64,000 nucleotides of DNA from an uncultured Prevotellaceae bacterium (GTDB taxonomy: Bacteria > Bacteroidota > Bacteroidia > Bacteroidales > Bacteroidaceae). The notes under the pieces were generated by a model. That model saw nothing but the letters and a program-made list of their open reading frames with translations, was not told the origin of the DNA and ran no database searches. The DNA is taken from assembly GCA_900319385.1 (NCBI GenBank), contig ONOG01000011.1, forward strand, positions 1-64,000. Direction: 5' to 3'. Of this stretch, positions 54,945 to 62,600 are shown piece after piece; positions within the stretch are counted from its first letter, which is position 1, and every line of letters starts with the position of its first letter. The position numbers and the translations under genes were made by a program.

Positions 54945-55478
54945 ATGAAAAGGAACTGTTCGTTTTTATTTGCCCTTGCCGTCCTGCTCACCATCGTCGC
55001 TTGTCGGGGAGGGTCGCAGACGGATGGGGGTGCGGGTGCCGCCGATTCGCTTGCCACGTCTGCCACACCCGCCGACACGTTGTTGCCCGACGAACCGCTC
55101 AGCGACATTTGTTGCTACATGGTCAATCACGACTACGAAGGTGGCTTCGCCACGTTTGTCCTCGACATGGGTGAGGGGGCGTTGCAGATCTACTATTCCG
55201 ACAAACAGGAACTTGTCGATAAATACGTCCTGCGCATTGATAGCTTCGAGGAGACGGAGAACAAGACGACGGAGTACGAGTACGACGTCAGCGGACACCT
55301 TGTGGTCAATGCCTATGACCCGCAGACCGAGGCCTACCGCGGGCAGTTCGACGGCACCTTCTCGCAGTGGGAGGGCTTTGCCGAAGGCGGTGAGGAAGAG
55401 ACGAGTGCCGACAGCTACAGCGGCCGCTTCACCCATGCCGACGGCAGCGTCGAGAAGTTTGAATTCTACTCCGACTGA
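54945..55478 (+). CDS. Predicted lipoprotein of unknown function
   Basis: A 177-residue protein. The signal peptide ends in a lipobox (LLTIVACRG, Cys near residue 20), so it is membrane-anchored. An Ala/Asp/Thr linker leads to a beta-rich domain (CYMVNHDYEGGFATFVLDMG, then TTEYEYDVSGHLVVNAYDPQ, GRFTHADGSVEKFEFYSD). I do not recognise the family. It stands alone between the repeat element and a shared terminator. Confidence 0.82.
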   Translation: MKRNCSFLFALAVLLTIVACRGGSQTDGGAGAADSLATSATPADTLLPDEPLSDICCYMVNHDYEGGFATFVLDMGEGALQIYYSDKQELVDKYVLRIDSFEETENKTTEYEYDVSGHLVVNAYDPQTEAYRGQFDGTFSQWEGFAEGGEEETSADSYSGRFTHADGSVEKFEFYSD

Positions 55479-55541
55479 CGCTCCTACCTATTTATATATA
55501 TAGGGGAGATGACTGGAATTTGAATGTCTGGCGTGCTGCAG

Positions 55542-55585
55542 AAAAACAGCCCCGAAGGGACGCCTGTCCCTTCGGGGCTGTTTTT
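55542..55585. terminator. Perfect 19-bp hairpin terminator between convergent genes
   Basis: Arms aaaaacagccccgaaggga and its exact complement around a 6-base loop, with A and T runs on either side so it works in both directions. It serves the lipoprotein gene and the 55633-57777 gene. Confidence 0.88.
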
Positions 55586-55632
55586 GCCAAACACCTATAT
55601 ATTATATATAGGAGGACAAAAACAGGGATGTT

Positions 55633-57777
55633 TTACTTGTACCGGCGGAACTGCTTCAGCACATCGCACTTGCTCACGTGGCGATCTATGCGCGAGGGAT
55701 TGGCTTGGGCAAATCGGTCGAGGGCTTGCAGGGCCTGGTAGCGGTAGGAGTGCGGATTGGGCGTGTAGCGATAGATGGGGTTGCCACCGTTCCACGACGT
55801 GATTTCACTCTCGCTCCACCACTGGTCAACAGGCAGGTAGGCCAGGGCATAGAGGCTCTTCAGGCGCTGCTGGAAGGCGATGCCCTCGCGGCTCAGCTCG
55901 AGCATACGGCGGGCGTGTTTGAAGACCGAATTGTCCTCTTCGCCCTCGCCGTTGCAGGAGTTTCCATAGCCCGACAGGCTCCAGCATTCGCCGAAGGGTG
56001 AGGCCTGGTAGAGCATCGTGCCGAGTCGATAGGCGAGTGGGGCGCGGGTGTCGGCATTGGGAGCCAGTTCGATCTCGTCCATCAGCTGCACCACCTCGCG
56101 GCAGAACGTGAGTTTCGGGTTGGCTGTGAACGTGCCATGATTAGGCCCCTCCTGGTCTTGCTTCGAACGCTGGCGTGTGTACCACCGCTCGATGTGCGGA
56201 TTGCGGTGGGCGAGGTAGTAGCTCACGTTCAAGCCGCTGTAGAAGGCTGCCGGCACTTTCTCGAGATAGGGAATGGCCTGTGCATAGCAGGCATCGGCAA
56301 TCAGACGTGTGCCGATCAGGTCGTTGAAGAAGTCGGCATTGCGCTCCACGCCGTCGAGCACGAAGCGGTCGAGCACGTCGGTGGCGGGGGTGTCGAGTTG
56401 CTGCTGGTAGCGGATGAGGTCGTCAGTCTTCAGCTGCCCCAGCTGGTAGAAGTACATGGTGTTGTAGTTCGGGTTCCAGTCGGAATCTTCATGACTGGGC
56501 TCTCGCCTGCGGTCGAGCTGATCGAGCAGTCCCCACACGGCGGTTTCCATCACGTGGTTCCCAGCCTTGTGATAGCGTTGTGCCAGGCCGTGGATGAGCA
56601 CGCGGTTCGTGGCACGGTAGTGATAGTCGTCGCGGTCGGCAACGTATTTGGCGTAGATGTTGGTGAGCCACTGCAGTTCGCTCACCATGTGCTGCTTGTC
56701 GGCCTGCGGGTCGGCCATCGAGATGAGCAGTGCAACGCAGCGGTTGACGACGGAAGTGTTGGCATTTTTATTTTTCACTTTTACCTTTTCACTCTTCGCG
56801 ATGTCTGTCTTGGCTTCGGCGAGCATGCCCAGTTCGTAGTGGACCATGGCACAGGCGGTGAGCCACAGCGCAGGATCCTTGGTCTTGCCCTCGTCCACCA
56901 CCTGTTGGGCAAAGGCACAGAAGTCGAGGGCTTCGCGGCGGAACTGCTGTTCCTTGGCGGTGTTGTGCACCATCTCCATGCGGTCGGCGTCCCAGTCGGT
57001 GAATCCGTCCTGATCGGCAAACTCCTGCACGTTGTTCACATATTCGTCGAGCAGGTAGTAGAGCGAGAGGCTGTTCGGATTGTCGGCATAGATGCGACGG
57101 ATGCCGGCCAGGTTGCGGAACTTGAGCAGGGCCCACTGGATGCTCTCGGCATCACCCTGGCGAGCAAAGATGTCGCACGCTCGCTCTCGCTGACCCGTGT
57201 GGAACAAGGCGCCGGCATAGATGTTCTCCATCATGTCGCGATAGACGCTCTGCGGCAGCTTCTTGGCGGTCTGTTCCCAATAGCCGACGTTGTCCTGATG
57301 ACGCTCGAGCAGCATATTGGCACGCATGTGCAGCAGGTGGTACTGGGCTGCCAGCCGCTGACCCTTGTAGGCTTTGGCTGCCGTCTGCATGTCGGCAAGG
57401 CTCTGTCGGGCTGCTGCCAGTTCCTCCTTTGTCGGATAGTTCCACTCGTCGCGGTTGAGCACATCGCCCGCATTGAGGTAGGCATCGAGGTGGTGGATGT
57501 AGGCGAGCAGCTCGCTGTCCTGCTTCTGTTTCGCCAGACGGACGATGTCGTCGTGGTCGTCGAGGTAGCGGCACAGGGCGTTGCCGGTGTAGTCGCGCCA
57601 GAACTGGTCGATGCGCGACTGTTCTTCGGGATTCTCCACATCGTCGGGGTAGAGGTAGTAGGCCGTGGGTGCTGCCCAGGTGTGGAAGAGATAATAGTTG
57701 TAGGTTCGCTCGCCTCCACAGGCAAAGCTGTTCACCGCCAGGGTGAGCAGCAGGCTAATCAGACAGAATCGTTTCAT
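55633..57777 (-). CDS. Secreted helical-repeat protein of unknown function
   Basis: A 714-residue protein with a signal peptide (MKRFCLISLLLTLAVNSFACGG; the Cys could be a lipidation site). The mature part is all-helical with many paired helices, TPR- or Sel1-like in character (AAQYHLLHMRANMLLERHQ, ALWLTACAMVHYELGMLAEAKTDI). The insert KSEKVKVKNKNANTS at about residues 324-339 is the translation of 'tttttcacttttacc' intergenic words. The start overlaps the end of the upstream lipoprotein gene by 23 bases, so the two form an operon. Function unknown. Confidence 0.85.
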   Translation of the reverse strand: MKRFCLISLLLTLAVNSFACGGERTYNYYLFHTWAAPTAYYLYPDDVENPEEQSRIDQFWRDYTGNALCRYLDDHDDIVRLAKQKQDSELLAYIHHLDAYLNAGDVLNRDEWNYPTKEELAAARQSLADMQTAAKAYKGQRLAAQYHLLHMRANMLLERHQDNVGYWEQTAKKLPQSVYRDMMENIYAGALFHTGQRERACDIFARQGDAESIQWALLKFRNLAGIRRIYADNPNSLSLYYLLDEYVNNVQEFADQDGFTDWDADRMEMVHNTAKEQQFRREALDFCAFAQQVVDEGKTKDPALWLTACAMVHYELGMLAEAKTDIAKSEKVKVKNKNANTSVVNRCVALLISMADPQADKQHMVSELQWLTNIYAKYVADRDDYHYRATNRVLIHGLAQRYHKAGNHVMETAVWGLLDQLDRRREPSHEDSDWNPNYNTMYFYQLGQLKTDDLIRYQQQLDTPATDVLDRFVLDGVERNADFFNDLIGTRLIADACYAQAIPYLEKVPAAFYSGLNVSYYLAHRNPHIERWYTRQRSKQDQEGPNHGTFTANPKLTFCREVVQLMDEIELAPNADTRAPLAYRLGTMLYQASPFGECWSLSGYGNSCNGEGEEDNSVFKHARRMLELSREGIAFQQRLKSLYALAYLPVDQWWSESEITSWNGGNPIYRYTPNPHSYRYQALQALDRFAQANPSRIDRHVSKCDVLKQFRRYK

Positions 57778-58726
57778 AATCGTGCGAGTTAAAACGGGTG
57801 ATGTTGTAGTTGTTGAGTTCGTAGAGGATGACTTCGTCGTTCACGTCGGGACGTATGTCGCTCAGCGCACGACGGGCCTCGAGTATCTCGTCGAGGGTCG
57901 GTTCGCGCACCACGACCGAGTCGGTAGGCAGCAGCGGAAGGTCGTCGCCGTGCAGAATGCCGACAAACTGGCTGCCGCGGAACACAAGTTGCCAGCGAAA
58001 CAGCGGATAGGCAGCGCTCAGGGGCAGGTCGTAGTCGGGCAGGTGGCGCAGATAGGGCGCTGCCACGTGCAGGTCGAGGATGGGGTGTTCGTCGTCGAGC
58101 CGGGTGAAATCGCCCGTGTTATACATCATCAGTACCCCGCGATCGACGGGCGGTACACGGCCCGCGAGCTGATGCAGGCGGATCGTTGCCGAGAGCCGCA
58201 TGCCGTGCTCCTTGAGCCGTTGGCGCACGTCGGTCAGGAAGGCAAAGAAGCGTTGCTCGGTCGAGGGCGTCCAGTCACAGTCGATCTGCACCTCATCCAC
58301 CCCCGTCACGTCGTGCGTCTCGTTCATCTGCACGATGCGCCGCACCAGTTTTTCGGCCAAGTCGCCGCACTCGTGCTGCATACAATCGTTCAAGATGAAC
58401 ACCGTCGGCACCACCTCCACGCCCTGCGGCAGGGCATCGTCGAACCGCAGGGTCGCATTGGGCTGTGCGCCGCGCTCGGCATCCCACACCACGTCGAAGT
58501 AGCGCAGATACATCCGTCGGATGTCGTGCTCAGCGAGGAAACCCTGTTTCACCGAGTCCATCCTGAGCGTCGTGCTCCAGTAATAGACCGACCGCACGGT
58601 CGCATCGTTCCGCCTGTCTGCCTGGCAACTGCCGAGCAGCACAATCAGCAGCGTCGCAGCCATCAGGACTGTGGCGCAGCAGGCTTTTCGCCCTCCTTTC
58701 CAGTGTTGCAGATGGGTTGTGAGCAT
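57755..58726 (-). CDS. Predicted lipoprotein with TIM-barrel-like domain
   Basis: A 323-residue protein. A basic N-terminus and hydrophobic segment lead to a lipobox (LLIVLLGSCQ, Cys near residue 34). A start at an internal Met (MAATLLIVLLGSC) is also possible. The domain has successive strand motifs (SVYYWSTTL, IRRMYLRYFDVVW, VEVVPTVFIL, VDEVQIDCDW, LSATIRLHQL, GVLMMYNTGDF) that suggest a TIM barrel of the glycosidase-like DUF3142 kind; that name is a tentative recollection. First gene of a two-gene operon with the helical-repeat protein. Confidence 0.8.
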   Translation of the reverse strand: MLTTHLQHWKGGRKACCATVLMAATLLIVLLGSCQADRRNDATVRSVYYWSTTLRMDSVKQGFLAEHDIRRMYLRYFDVVWDAERGAQPNATLRFDDALPQGVEVVPTVFILNDCMQHECGDLAEKLVRRIVQMNETHDVTGVDEVQIDCDWTPSTEQRFFAFLTDVRQRLKEHGMRLSATIRLHQLAGRVPPVDRGVLMMYNTGDFTRLDDEHPILDLHVAAPYLRHLPDYDLPLSAAYPLFRWQLVFRGSQFVGILHGDDLPLLPTDSVVVREPTLDEILEARRALSDIRPDVNDEVILYELNNYNITRFNSHDYETILSD

Positions 58727-58874
58727 CGGTTGTAGGTGAAGCTGAGCGTGATGTCAGCCATATTTCCGCCACAAAATTACAAAAATAGGATGAAACTGCG
58801 TAATTTCGAGGCAAAAAATGGCATCCGCCCGCATGGAATAGTTCTGTAGGGTCCGTTTCCCCAGATAAAGAAAA

Positions 58875-58906
58875 AAGGTAAAACGCTGCGTTTAGCGTTC
58901 TACCTT
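58875..58906 (-). terminator. Rho-independent terminator of tRNA-Phe
   Basis: Minus strand: AAGGTAGAACGCT/AGCGTTTTACCTT stem with a 6-base loop and a following T run. It lies 11 bases past the tRNA. Confidence 0.85.
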
Positions 58907-58916
58907 TCCCTTGATG

Positions 58917-58989
58917 TGGTACCACCAGGATTCGAACCGGGGACACACGGATTTTCAGTCCGATGCTCTACCAACTGAGCTATGGCACC
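58917..58989 (-). tRNA. tRNA-Phe (anticodon GAA)
   Basis: Minus strand cloverleaf: acceptor GGTGCCA/TGGTACC, D arm AGCTCAGTTGGTAGAGC, anticodon arm CGGACTGAAAATCCG with GAA, T arm CCGGTTCGAATCCTGG, discriminator A. CCA is not encoded. Confidence 0.96.
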
Positions 58990-59034
58990 ATCATGTTTTG
59001 CAATCGGAACTCCTATGTTGCTCGTTTGCGGGTG

Positions 59035-59065
59035 CAAAGGTAGGTATTTTTTGCCGAACCCACAA
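59035..59065 (-). promoter_or_regulatory. Promoter of tRNA-Phe
   Basis: Minus strand TTG (59063-59065), 20 bases, TACCTTTG (59035-59042), 46 bases upstream of the tRNA. Confidence 0.75.
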
Positions 59066-59209
59066 ATTTTTCCAAAAAAAAATGTAAGAAACCGTAAAAA
59101 TCGCGTTTCCGTTGTTCGCTACGCGCGTGGCAGAGTGCGAATCTGCACTTTTTTTCTGCTTTCCTTTAATTTTTTCACTTTTCACTTTCCACTTTTCACT
59201 TTTTTGTCG

Positions 59210-59217
59210 TACCTTTG
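59210..59217 (+). promoter_or_regulatory. Candidate -7 box of tRNA-Pro
   Basis: TACCTTTG, 32 bases before the tRNA. The expected TTG region is occupied by the cacttttcac word array. Confidence 0.55.
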
Positions 59218-59248
59218 CACTCGGTTTTGAAATCAGGACCGATGAAAT

Positions 59249-59322
59249 CGGGATGTAGCGCAGTTGGTTAGCGCACTACGTTCGGGACGTAGGGGTCGGG
59301 CGTTCGAGTCGCCTCATCCCGA
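59249..59322 (+). tRNA. tRNA-Pro (anticodon CGG)
   Basis: Cloverleaf on the plus strand: acceptor CGGGATG/CATCCCG, D arm GCGCAGTTGGTTAGCGC, anticodon arm CTACGTTCGGGACGTAG with CGG, T arm GGGCGTTCGAGTCGCCT, discriminator A. CCA is not encoded. It stands alone on this strand. Confidence 0.95.
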
Positions 59323-59333
59323 CTTCGATGAAG

Positions 59334-59361
59334 AGAAAGACAGGCTGCGGCCTGTCTTTCT
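59334..59361 (+). terminator. Hairpin terminator of tRNA-Pro
   Basis: Arms agaaagacaggc and gcctgtctttct with a 4-base loop, starting 12 bases after the tRNA. The tail is T-rich but short. Confidence 0.75.
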
Positions 59362-59411
59362 TCGTTGTGGGTGCAAGTCGTACTCTGAGTCTATGGCCGC
59401 CTTACAGAAAC

Positions 59412-59447
59412 AAAGAGGTACGCGCCGTTTGTTGCGCGTACCTCTTT
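59412..59447 (-). terminator. Hairpin terminator after the fourth small tail gene
   Basis: Perfect 14-bp arms (aaagaggtacgcgc and its complement) with an 8-base loop, 26 bases past the small-gene stop. The A-U flanks can act as a tail. Confidence 0.75.
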
Positions 59448-59472
59448 CTATATAATAGGGTGGCTCGTAGGA

Positions 59473-59658
59473 CTACCAGAGGTTTCCCCATGTGTTATCG
59501 TCGCGGTACTTGGCAGCATCGCCGCCGTCGCCCTCTTCCATCGTGTCGGGATTGGTGTTGATGCCACCGCCTTCAACCTCGTTCGAGGCTGCGATGGGTT
59601 GCTGAGCCGCCATGGTCATGCGGCTGACAAGGGGCTGGATATATTGTTTCTTGTTCAT
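59473..59658 (-). CDS. Small acidic protein of the KKxYxxP...LW family, copy 4
   Basis: Sixty-one residues. The start ATG overlaps the TGA of the large secreted protein as ATGA, exactly as in copy 2. It reads MNKKQYIQPLVSRM, then a small-residue stretch QQPIAASNE (residues about 19-27), then Gly/Asp/Glu-rich sequence (EEGDGGDAAKYRDD) and the end NTWGNLW. A terminator hairpin follows. The MNKKxYIxP start and W-G-x-L-W end match copy 2 almost exactly. Function unknown. Confidence 0.82.
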   Translation of the reverse strand: MNKKQYIQPLVSRMTMAAQQPIAASNEVEGGGINTNPDTMEEGDGGDAAKYRDDNTWGNLW

Positions 59659-62600
59659 TTCACATATACTTTTTTGCCGTTAACAATATAGATGCCCTTG
59701 GCCGGTGTGGCGACGCGGCGACCCTGAAGGTCGTACACGACATCGGTGGAGTGGACTTCGTTGTTGGTAGTTTCTACTTCTTCAATGCCGGTGGGCGTGT
59801 CGAAGATGAGTTTGATGCCGGCTGCCGTGGTCGATGCTCCAGGCACGATGAAGTAGCAGCGCAGACCCTTGATGGCGCCGTCGGCCGAGAGCTTTTTCAG
59901 CTTCTGAGTCGCGGTGGAGAGGTAGCAGACATCGGCAACGTCCGTGAGCGGCTTGTTGTAGATTTGGCCTACGAACTGAACCGTGCCGTCCTCGCCCTGT
60001 GTCTCGCCTTCGGCTCTGACGATGCTTACGCCGGCGAAGGTCGGGTTGACGACGTTCTCGGTGACGGTTTCAGGCAGACGTACGAGGTAGGGCTTACCTG
60101 CCTCGATGGCGGTGACGGTCTGGAAGGTGATGTTCTCGGTGTCTGACTGCTTGAAGCCGTAGATGGTGGCTCCGGCGAGGGCTGAGTTGCTGATTTGGTC
60201 GGCTGTCAGGTCGAAGGGCACGCTGAAGTTGTTCCAGATGCCGGGTTGCAGGGTGCGTTCGAGGGTCACGTTGGCATAGTCGCAGTCTGCGGGAGCCTTG
60301 GTGGCGTTCTCACTGATGGTGACAGCGGGCACCAGTGCGGTGAGCGTGGGGTCGGAGAAGATGCACCACTGCATCTGTGCCAGCGACTCGGCAGCGATGC
60401 GGAGGGTGAGCTTGCAGTCGTCGGCGACGTAGGTGTAGAGGCTGAGCGCGTACTTGCCGGCGTCGAAGAGTTCCTGGGTTTCTGTCACGTTGTCGGGCTT
60501 CTTGTCTTCGGTGCAGTCGGAGTACCAGGCTGGAATCTGTGCTCGGTAGCCGTTGGCTTCGATGTAGGCGGTGGAGGGTTCGATGCCCTGATGTCCGAGA
60601 TCGAAGCAGTAGGCGCGGCGTGCCTGGCGCATGAGGGCGTGGAGGTCGATGCGGTAGAGTCCAGGATGCGGCACGGTGACAGTCTGTTCGAGGTAGCAGT
60701 TCTTTTCGTAGATTTCACCGCCATAGCTGCCCGTGTTATAGACGTTGAGGTAGGTGAGGCGGTCGTCCTGTGTGTTCCACGTCGAGCCAGCTGTCCATCC
60801 GCCGCTGGCGTGGGTGGCGATGACGTTGGTGAGGGTGGTGGCAGTGAAGCGTTCGGCGAGCTGCTGATCGAAGTCGGCTACGCTCTCGGCCGCGATGCCG
60901 GCAGCGGTGACGGCGCGGAGGGTCTCAGCCTCGCGGTCGGCAGCCAGCTTGGCCTGCTGCTGAGCCGGTGTGTAGAACTGCCATACGGTCCACTCGACAT
61001 TGTCGCAGTTGCCACCCTCAGCCAGGTTTCCGTTGGCTGCCACACGGCCGTACTGAGTGGCATAGTTGGCGGCTGTACGCAGACGGGTGTAGAGGTGCTG
61101 GTGTCCAGTCTCTTGTGCGATGTTGCGCAGTTGGTAGCCTTCGAAGCCTTCGACGGCCGAACGATCGACTTCGAATTGGACGGCTTCGCTGGCTTCACCG
61201 TTCACATATACCCAGTTGGGTCCGTAGAGGTAGAGCTGTGAAGGCAGGTACTGGAACGTTCCGTGGCCCTCGTTGTCGACGGTCCAACGCAGGGGAAGTC
61301 CATAGCGATCGACGCAGGCGGATGTACCGAAGTCATTGCCGGCACTCAGGAAACCGTCGGCCGACTGGCTGTAGAGGTAGTAGATGCCGTCGAAGATGTA
61401 GGGAGTGTGGAACGAGAGGGTGACTTCTGCCGCATTTTCCACGCCGTCCTTCTCGATGGCACCGGCGGGGATGGTGAGCGTGTAGTCCTTGCCGGCTTCG
61501 AGCGTCATCTCGCCAAAGCTGAGGGTGATGGCGTCGATGCTCATGTCGAGGTCGGTGGTCGTCGTGCCGTCGCTCAGCCGAGCCTTGGCACCGCTGACGA
61601 TGGTCGAGCCGTTGGCACAGATGGCTGCGACGCCGTCGGCAGACTGGAGGTAGGAGTCGTTGGCGGTGGCGAAGGCCAAATCAGCGTTCGTCAGACTCTT
61701 CTCATTGTCGCCTTCGACCATGAGTTCGATGAACTCGAACAGGTCGGCAGCGGGGATGCCAAGTTCGTGGTTCATGTAGTAGAAGAACTTCTGCTGCAGA
61801 GTATTGCCAGGGAAAGCGTTGATGTCCTCGAGCTTGCCGAGCAAGTTGAAACCAGGCTGGTTCCATTCGCGGGTGCCGGACTTGGAGAAGGTGGTCAGTT
61901 CGTAGTCCTTGGCAAACTGGTCGAGCGTCACGCCGCACAGACCTTCGACGAGCAGGGCGTAGGAACCTGTGCGGTCGGCACCGATGCGACAGTGGAAGTA
62001 GGTGGCGACGCCACTACGCAGTTGCTCGAGGTTGAGTTGGAAGGCCTGGCGATAGATGTCCTTGTCGCTGATAAAGTTGGTCGGCGAAGCGTCGGCATAC
62101 GTTTGGTCTAAGAACAGATAGGGAGCGTCGTTGCCCAGTGCCGAAACGGCGGGCGTCTCGTTGTTGGTGTCGGGCGTGTAGCGGAAATCCAGTTCTGCTC
62201 CGATGCCCAGACGGCGCAACTCGGCCAGGTCGGCTGCGCTGACGGGTGTGCCATAGTTGAGTTCTGCACCTCGGAAAATCTTTCCGTAGCGCAGGTGGTT
62301 GCCGTCGAGGGTTTTCCAGCCGCCAAGGTCGCGGATGTTGATGCCCGAGTTGGCCTTGATCATACGGATGCGGCCTTCGGTCGTGAACTGTCCTTTGGTG
62401 ATGACCGAGCCGCCAGCCTCTACCTTATAATAATAAGTGTTCTGGGGAATGAGGTTGGGCACTTCGCAGAGCGTGGTGCCGGCAGCGAAGCTGAAGGTCT
62501 CGGCATCGGCCGTGTAGTCGTTGCTGGTGCTGACGGTGAGAGTGAGGACTGCCGAGTTTTGCGGCACGGGGATGAAGACGCTGTGCGGCTGGTCGAGCGA

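Larger units (their letters stand above)
58990..59472. other. Intergenic region around tRNA-Pro
   Basis: It contains the tRNA-Phe promoter, a 'ttttcacttttcactttcc' word array (about 59174-59206), a -7 box TACCTTTG (59210-59217) for tRNA-Pro, the tRNA itself, its hairpin, and the terminator of the small gene at 59473. No protein gene is seen. Confidence 0.75.
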
